Shown piece after piece: positions 58,735 to 64,000 of a DNA stretch of 64,000 bases. Within the stretch, counting starts at the first letter, position 1, and every line of letters starts with the position of its first letter. Below the pieces are notes generated by a model that was not told the origin of the DNA, did not search any database, and saw only the letters and a list, made by a program, of their open reading frames with translations. A program made the translations under genes and the position numbers. Origin of the DNA: Candidatus Thiodubiliella endoseptemdiera (lineage in GTDB: Bacteria > Pseudomonadota > Gammaproteobacteria > PS1 > Pseudothioglobaceae); contig JACCHT010000001.1 of assembly GCA_013416635.1 (NCBI GenBank), positions 930,001 through 994,000 on the forward strand, written 5' to 3'.

Positions 58735-61700
58735 ATGCCAGGACAAACAAAATACTTCTACCAGCAACACCAACGGCTTCTTTCTGTCAACTGGTATTCC
58801 GATATCACCGGAGTTGAATCTCACGGACAAGCATTAAAGGCATCTGGCAATATGGAGACGATGCTGTCTATGTAGGACAGGCGCGCCGCACAGCCGATGC
58901 AACAGGGCTTACTCAACAGGTGGCAATGATTCAATTTATTTAACCGCACTTTTAACAACTACGAACAAACACTAGATGGCAATACCTACACCTTCAAAAG
59001 AACTGTTAATATTAACGGTAATTGAATACCAAGAAAGAAGTCTCCTTCACAGTTTCTAATGCATATATATAGGCTTTATTTTGGTGATGGGTTTGTTAAA
59101 ATTGATATAACCGGCAAATGACGGGTTATTTAAATTTAAATACAGGCGCTTTTAAGAGAATTGTAAACCGCAACGATATTGACAAACAGTGAGTCAACCC
59201 AGGCTTCCTTGGAATTGGTTTAAGTATTACTGATGACAAGTCCGACACCGCCAAAGTTGGTGAAGTTATTACCTATACCTTTACTTTTTGATGAAGCAGT
59301 TACAGATTCGATATGTTCTGATATTACAGTTGCGGTACAAAAGGTACTTTTACCTCTGTTAACAGAAAGTGAAAGTGTCTATACTTGTGAACTAACCCTC
59401 CTGCAAAACAGCAAAGGCATATTAAGCCTTACAGTAGCCGCTGATGCCGCTAATACTTCTAAAGTTAACACAGCACTAAAATCAGTTAAGCGCTGTTAAA
59501 TAATCAAAGCTTTATACCAAGCCCCAACTTTGATTTCTATCAAAGCGATGACAAGGTTTGATAATTTTAACCCTTAAACTGGCGATACAATCACCTATAC
59601 CCTTACCTTTAGTGAAGCAGTAACAGGTTTTGATAAGCGTCAACATCAATAATGGTGCTATTAAGACAGGTACTGACTCAATTGTTACAACAATCTTCCG
59701 CTGGCAAAAAGTAAAGTCTATACCTTGGACCGTTGTACCTAGCAAGTAATTCAGATGTAGGTTCTTAACTTGTACTGAAGTCAGTGTCTGCCAATACTCG
59801 CAATACAGACAGTGCACGCTTTACACAACAGCAGCAATAATTGCTGCTAATTGACACCAAAGCCCCAGTAGTACACTCAGTGGGTGTAATATGGCACCTA
59901 ATGAAAAACTTAACGATGACCTTTAGAGGCAGTTACAATAAAACACAGCAGGCAGTATTGTCATTTATGATAAAGCCAACTCTGACACTCTTATTACGAT
60001 TGATATAGCTAACCAAGTTAGTCTTGATAGCACTAACAAAATTATCACTATTAATCCAGGTAGTGATTTAATAGTCAATAAGAATTACTATGTCAAAATT
60101 CTGATGCAGGCACTTTAAAGATACTGCGAAAATACTACGAGGGTATTGACAGCAATAGTGGTTGGGGCTTTGGCCCGGCCCATCACCACAGCACAATGGT
60201 AGATGCAAGCGGGTAAACTTGTTAGCGACAATGGTATCACGCAGTGAATTAGCACAATGGGTTATCTGCTGCACATTAACAAATTCTGGCGGTGCAGCAG
60301 GCGTTGTTATCAGTGCTATTACATTTAAAGCAACCAGTGAAAACAACAGCCAATGACAGAGTTGTAGAGACCAGTAATCTACCCCACTTTTGCCTCCTGC
60401 CAATGGTACCGAATGGACATTAGCCAATAGTAAAATACCGGTTTTAGTCAGTGGCGAGACCTACACAATTGAAATAAATTTATCTTCAACAGGTGCAGGC
60501 GTAAGCAACAGGTGGTAACGCTACCCCTGTTCTATCTGACACCACATAGCCCCAACCATAACAGACTGGGCAGTCAATTCACCAACAGATGGGCAATCAG
60601 TTTTAAAGTAGTGATGTTATTGAGCTAAATCATGACAACTAATGAAGCACTCTCGTTAAGCAATGCTACCAGTATAAAAGTGACCATTGGTACAAGGAAT
60701 TTACACTCAGATACCGGCAAAGGTGCCGCTTTCAGCAGGGGCGCGTCAGTAGATGAGTTAAAAATAATTATTCCTTTACCTACACTGTCAAAGCTCCATG
60801 ATAAAGCGTTAGTAAGCAGATTTTGAGATTACCAATGCAAGTGCAATTGGCCCTGACAGGGGTGCAACTGGATGGCAGGTAATATGAAGGCTTTCACCAG
60901 CTGGTAAGTACTCCTATATCCTTAAGTTGAATTAGGATCAATGTTGATGGTGTTGTACCAACTATTGAGACATTACACTAAACTGGGAGATATTTTAAAC
61001 GCTATTGAAGACAACAGCAATGGCATTCGTAACAGTTGCTACAACTGGTGTAGAAAACAATCAAGAAGTCCACTAGTTATTAACCAAAAACTTTATACAG
61101 GTACTGTTACTAACAATAGTGCAACCATTACTGTTGCAGCTTACAGATTTACGTTTCAACCTGATGGACAAACTTACAGCCATAAAGTCAATATAAAGAT
61201 ACTGCTGGTAACCCAGCGATAGAGAAAATAGTGATTTTGTAAGTTGATACGGTTGCACCAACTGTAACCATTACTGACAATGAAGACGCTACAGCCGAAG
61301 CACTTTCTACCACAATCGCTTGATAGGTGCCGATGATAACTACATTAATGATAGTGAAAAAGACGCAACCGCACCTTCAGGCACAGTAACTGAATAGGTA
61401 CTTTAACGATTACCAAAATTGAGTTTCGAAGGTAGTAACGCTGGTGCACAGCAATAACTTCAGGATTGGCCAGAAGCTGTTGCAGCCGATACCCTGGGCA
61501 CTCGCATTCTGCTATGCCATCTGAATTAGCTTATGGAAAAACCTACATTTGGCTGTAGTAACGCTTAGTGATGGCACCAATCAGCAATTAGCACCCAGCA
61601 CAGCAGTAACTTATGACACCATTAACCCAACCCCAATCACGACCAATCCGATGGACTTTAAGCGATATTCCAGCAGGACAACCTGCTTTTTAAGACAGGC

Positions 61701-64000
61701 GATGTTATCAGCCTAACACTGACAATGAGTGAGACCTTTGAAACTTAATAAATACAGGCTCTAAAGTGGTCATTGCAGACAAAGACTTTGTTTTGGATAA
61801 ACTGCCTCTACAACCGCAGGCATAAGAAACTGGTGTTTAACATAGTGTTCGCTGGAGATAAAGCACTGCCGCTACAGACTTTATATTGACAACTGCAACA
61901 AGCGATATTACGCTAAATAATATAACAGATGTCGCAGGTAATGCACCGTTATTTACCGCTGATAGAGTGGTGTTGACCACGACTAAGCTTTTGAGTATAT
62001 TGAAAAACAGGTTCGGGCAATGTAACCTTTGAGGGTATTGATGTGAGGGATGTTTGTGCCAATCTTGGAATTGATATTGACGGCGATGGCGACTCCAGAT
62101 TTGGTGGTGGGTGAGCAGAATGGCACCCCAAAATACCATCAAAACATACAGGTACTACTTCTTAACCCTGCTTATGAAGTAAAAACTGGAGATAGCAATC
62201 CTTTTAATGGCATTGATGTGGGGAATTTTTCCGCACCAACCCTAGCCGATATTGATGGCGATGGCGACCTGGATTTGGTGGTGGGTGAAGGTAATGGCAC
62301 CCTTAAATACTATCAAAATACAGGCGCTACTTCTAACCCTACTTATGAAGCAAAAACTGGAGGCAACAATCCTTTTAATGGCATTGATGTGGAGTATTTT
62401 TCCAAACCAACCCTAGCCGATATTGACGGCGATGGCGACCTAGATTTGGTGGTGGGTGAGATTAATGGCACCCTTAAATACTATCAAAACACAGGTACTA
62501 CTTCTAACCCTGCTTATGAAGCAAAAACTGGAGATGACAATCCTTTTAATGGCATTGATGTGGGATATTCTTCCTCACCAATCCTAGTCGATATTGACGG
62601 CGATGGCGACCTGGATTTGGTGGTGGGTGAGAATGATGGCACCCTTAAATACTATCAAAATACAGGCACTACTTCTAACCCTGCTTATGAAGCAAAAACT
62701 GGAGATAGCAATCCTTTTAATGGCATTGATGTGGGATATTCTTCCAAACCAATCCTAGCCGATATTGATGGCGATGGCGACCTAGATTTGGTGGTGGGTA
62801 AGGGTGATGGCACCCTTAAATATTATTACAATCAACAACCTTCTTCTGTAGATGGACAAGCGCCAACTCTAACAACACAAGCCAGCGTTATCTTAGAGGA
62901 AACCTCAGATTTAGTGCTTGACTTTAGTGAAAATATTAAAGCAGGTACGGGCAGTATTCTCATCAAGAATAGTAGCGATGTAACAGTAGCAACTATTAAT
63001 ATCGCTAGTGATACAAATAAATTCAGCATTGCTGGCGATAAACTCACCATTGATGTGTCAGCATTAGGTTTAACTGATAATAAATTAACCCAAGGCAGTT
63101 ACTATATCACCATGGATGCAGGCACAGTAACTGACATAGCGGGTAACGATGCTGCTGCCATTACTAAAGATACTAACCAATGGGTATTTGCAACCAAAGC
63201 ACTTTTTACCACAATCGCTTGGATAGGTGCCGATGATAACTACATTAATGATAGTGAAAAAGACGCAACCGCACTCTCAGGCACAGTAGCGGGAGCAGGT
63301 ACCTTATCTATTACTAAGATTGAGTTTTTTGAAGGTAGTAATACAGTAGGCACAGCAATAACTTCAGGATTACCAGCTGTTGCAGCTGACGGCACTTGGG
63401 CACTCGCACATTCTGCTATGCCATCTGAATTAGCCGATGGAAAAACCTACACGGCTGTAGTAACGCTTAGTGATGGCACCAATTCAGCAATTAGCACTAG
63501 CACAGCAGTAACTTATGACACCATTAACCCAACCCCAATTACGACCAATCCATGGACTTTAAGCGATATTCCAGCAGGACAATCTGCTTTTAAGACAGGC
63601 GATGTTATCAGCCTAACACTGACAATGAGTGAGACCTTGAAACTTAATAACACCACAGGCTCTAAAGTGGTCATTGCAGGCAAAGACTTTGTTTTGGATA
63701 AAACTGCCTCTACAACTGCAGGTGATAAGAAACTGGTGTTTAAATATAGTGTTCAAGCTGGAGATAGCATTGCCGCTACAGACTTTGATATTGACAACCC
63801 AACAAGAGATATTACGCTAAATAATATAACAGATGTCGCAGGTAATGCACCAGTATTTACCGCTGATAGAGTAGTGTTGACTAAGCTTGAGTATATTGAA
63901 AAAATAGGTTCGGGCAATAATCCTTTTAATGGCATTGATGTGGGGCTTTACTCCACACCAACCTTGGCTGATATTGACGGCGATGGCGACCTAGATTTGG
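58735..64000 (+). pseudogene. Copy 6: 5' part of giant gene copy, frame broken before 62.1 kb, runs off the right edge
   Basis: ATG 58735 begins the same N-terminal domain as copy 2 (MPGQTKYF). Ig-like domains follow, in the short form lacking the 687-bp segment; the junction reads 'gaagacgctacagccgaagc' at 61280-61299. After the short linker, block 1 of VCBS repeats spans about 62010-62850, followed by a long linker and the first repeat of block 2 at the edge. From about 62164 the frame is open to the end. Between 58.7 and 62.1 kb the consensus has many small insertions with no counterpart in other copies, for example 'ggcgcgccgcac' near 58878 and 'gcatatatatagg' near 59061. Probably the second gene of an operon with copy 5. 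Confidence 0.7.
62164..64000 (+). CDS. Clean open segment of copy 6: VCBS block 1, mosaic long linker, start of block 2
   Basis: One frame with no stop runs from 62164 to the edge. It encodes repeats 2-5 of block 1 (GNFSAP/EGNGT, EYFSKP/EINGT, GYSSSP/ENDGT, GYSSKP/KGDGT; motifs near 62251, 62422, 62593, 62764), the closing [14 protein letters not shown], a complete long linker (to ~63900) and repeat 1 of block 2 (GLYSTP). The linker's first Ig-like domain is mosaic in the same way as at 42740-43070, switching type at about DTNKFSIA. There is no start codon in this piece; it continues the broken frame from 58735. Confidence 0.8.

Noticed and set aside
16100..62160. Genuine pseudogene decay of copies 2-6
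   Set aside because: Indels are equally dense in intergenic DNA, are dominated by base-run changes, and start and stop without regard to gene borders; a clean island lies in the middle. Not fully excluded without reads.
1..64000. Insertion sequences, phage genes, tRNA or rRNA as cause of the array
   Set aside because: No transposase, integrase, terminal inverted repeats, or RNA gene pattern was recognised on either strand; every stretch is explained by the repeat-protein family or its gaps.

Overview
The window is a tandem array of very large, closely related secreted repeat-protein genes, all on the + strand. I can see six successive copies of one gene family: the 3' part of copy 1 (to 5654), copy 2 (5964-27853), copy 3 (~28126-33702), copy 4 (~33776-45454), copy 5 (~45776-58656) and the 5' part of copy 6 (from 58735). 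I see no unrelated gene, tRNA, rRNA, insertion sequence, phage gene or CRISPR array, and no convincing gene on the - strand.

Each complete copy follows one plan: (i) an N-terminal domain of about 150 residues with no signal peptide; (ii) a run of bacterial Ig-like domains; (iii) blocks of FG-GAP/VCBS-type 57-residue (171 bp) repeats with the calcium-binding-type motif [10 protein letters not shown], separated by Ig-like linkers; (iv) a last Ig-like domain, a few RTX-type GGAGNDTI repeats and a C-terminal tail of the type recognised by type I secretion systems. All 29 complete blocks contain five repeats. Linkers come in a short form (one Ig-like domain) and a long form (about three). Copies differ mainly in block number (at least 3, then 11, 2, 6, 6 and at least 2), linker order, and presence or absence of an in-frame 687-bp segment in the Ig-like region. 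Intergenic regions come in two forms: a long one with a terminator and possible promoters (copies 1/2, 2/3, 4/5) and a short one of about 75 bp with neither (3/4, 5/6). This suggests that copies 3+4 and 5+6 are two-gene operons and copy 2 stands alone.

Sequence quality decides how to read this window. From 5964 to about 16.1 kb, in an island at 41.83-43.28 kb, and from 62.16 kb to the end, the frame is almost continuous. Copy 1 carries single-base indels every few hundred bases. From about 16.1 to 62.1 kb, outside the island, indels occur every few tens of bases in domains, linkers and intergenic DNA alike, and the style of error changes from zone to zone. This looks like a poorly polished or low-depth consensus over a long repeat more than gene decay, so frames, lengths and possibly copy number are provisional there.

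The likely organism is a Gram-negative, AT-rich bacterium with a type I secretion system. Giant Ig-like/VCBS/RTX proteins are common in marine gammaproteobacteria, including sulfur-oxidising symbionts of invertebrates, but the window holds no taxonomic marker and this is a guess. The products are probably extracellular adhesins or toxin-like proteins. The transporter genes are not in the window.
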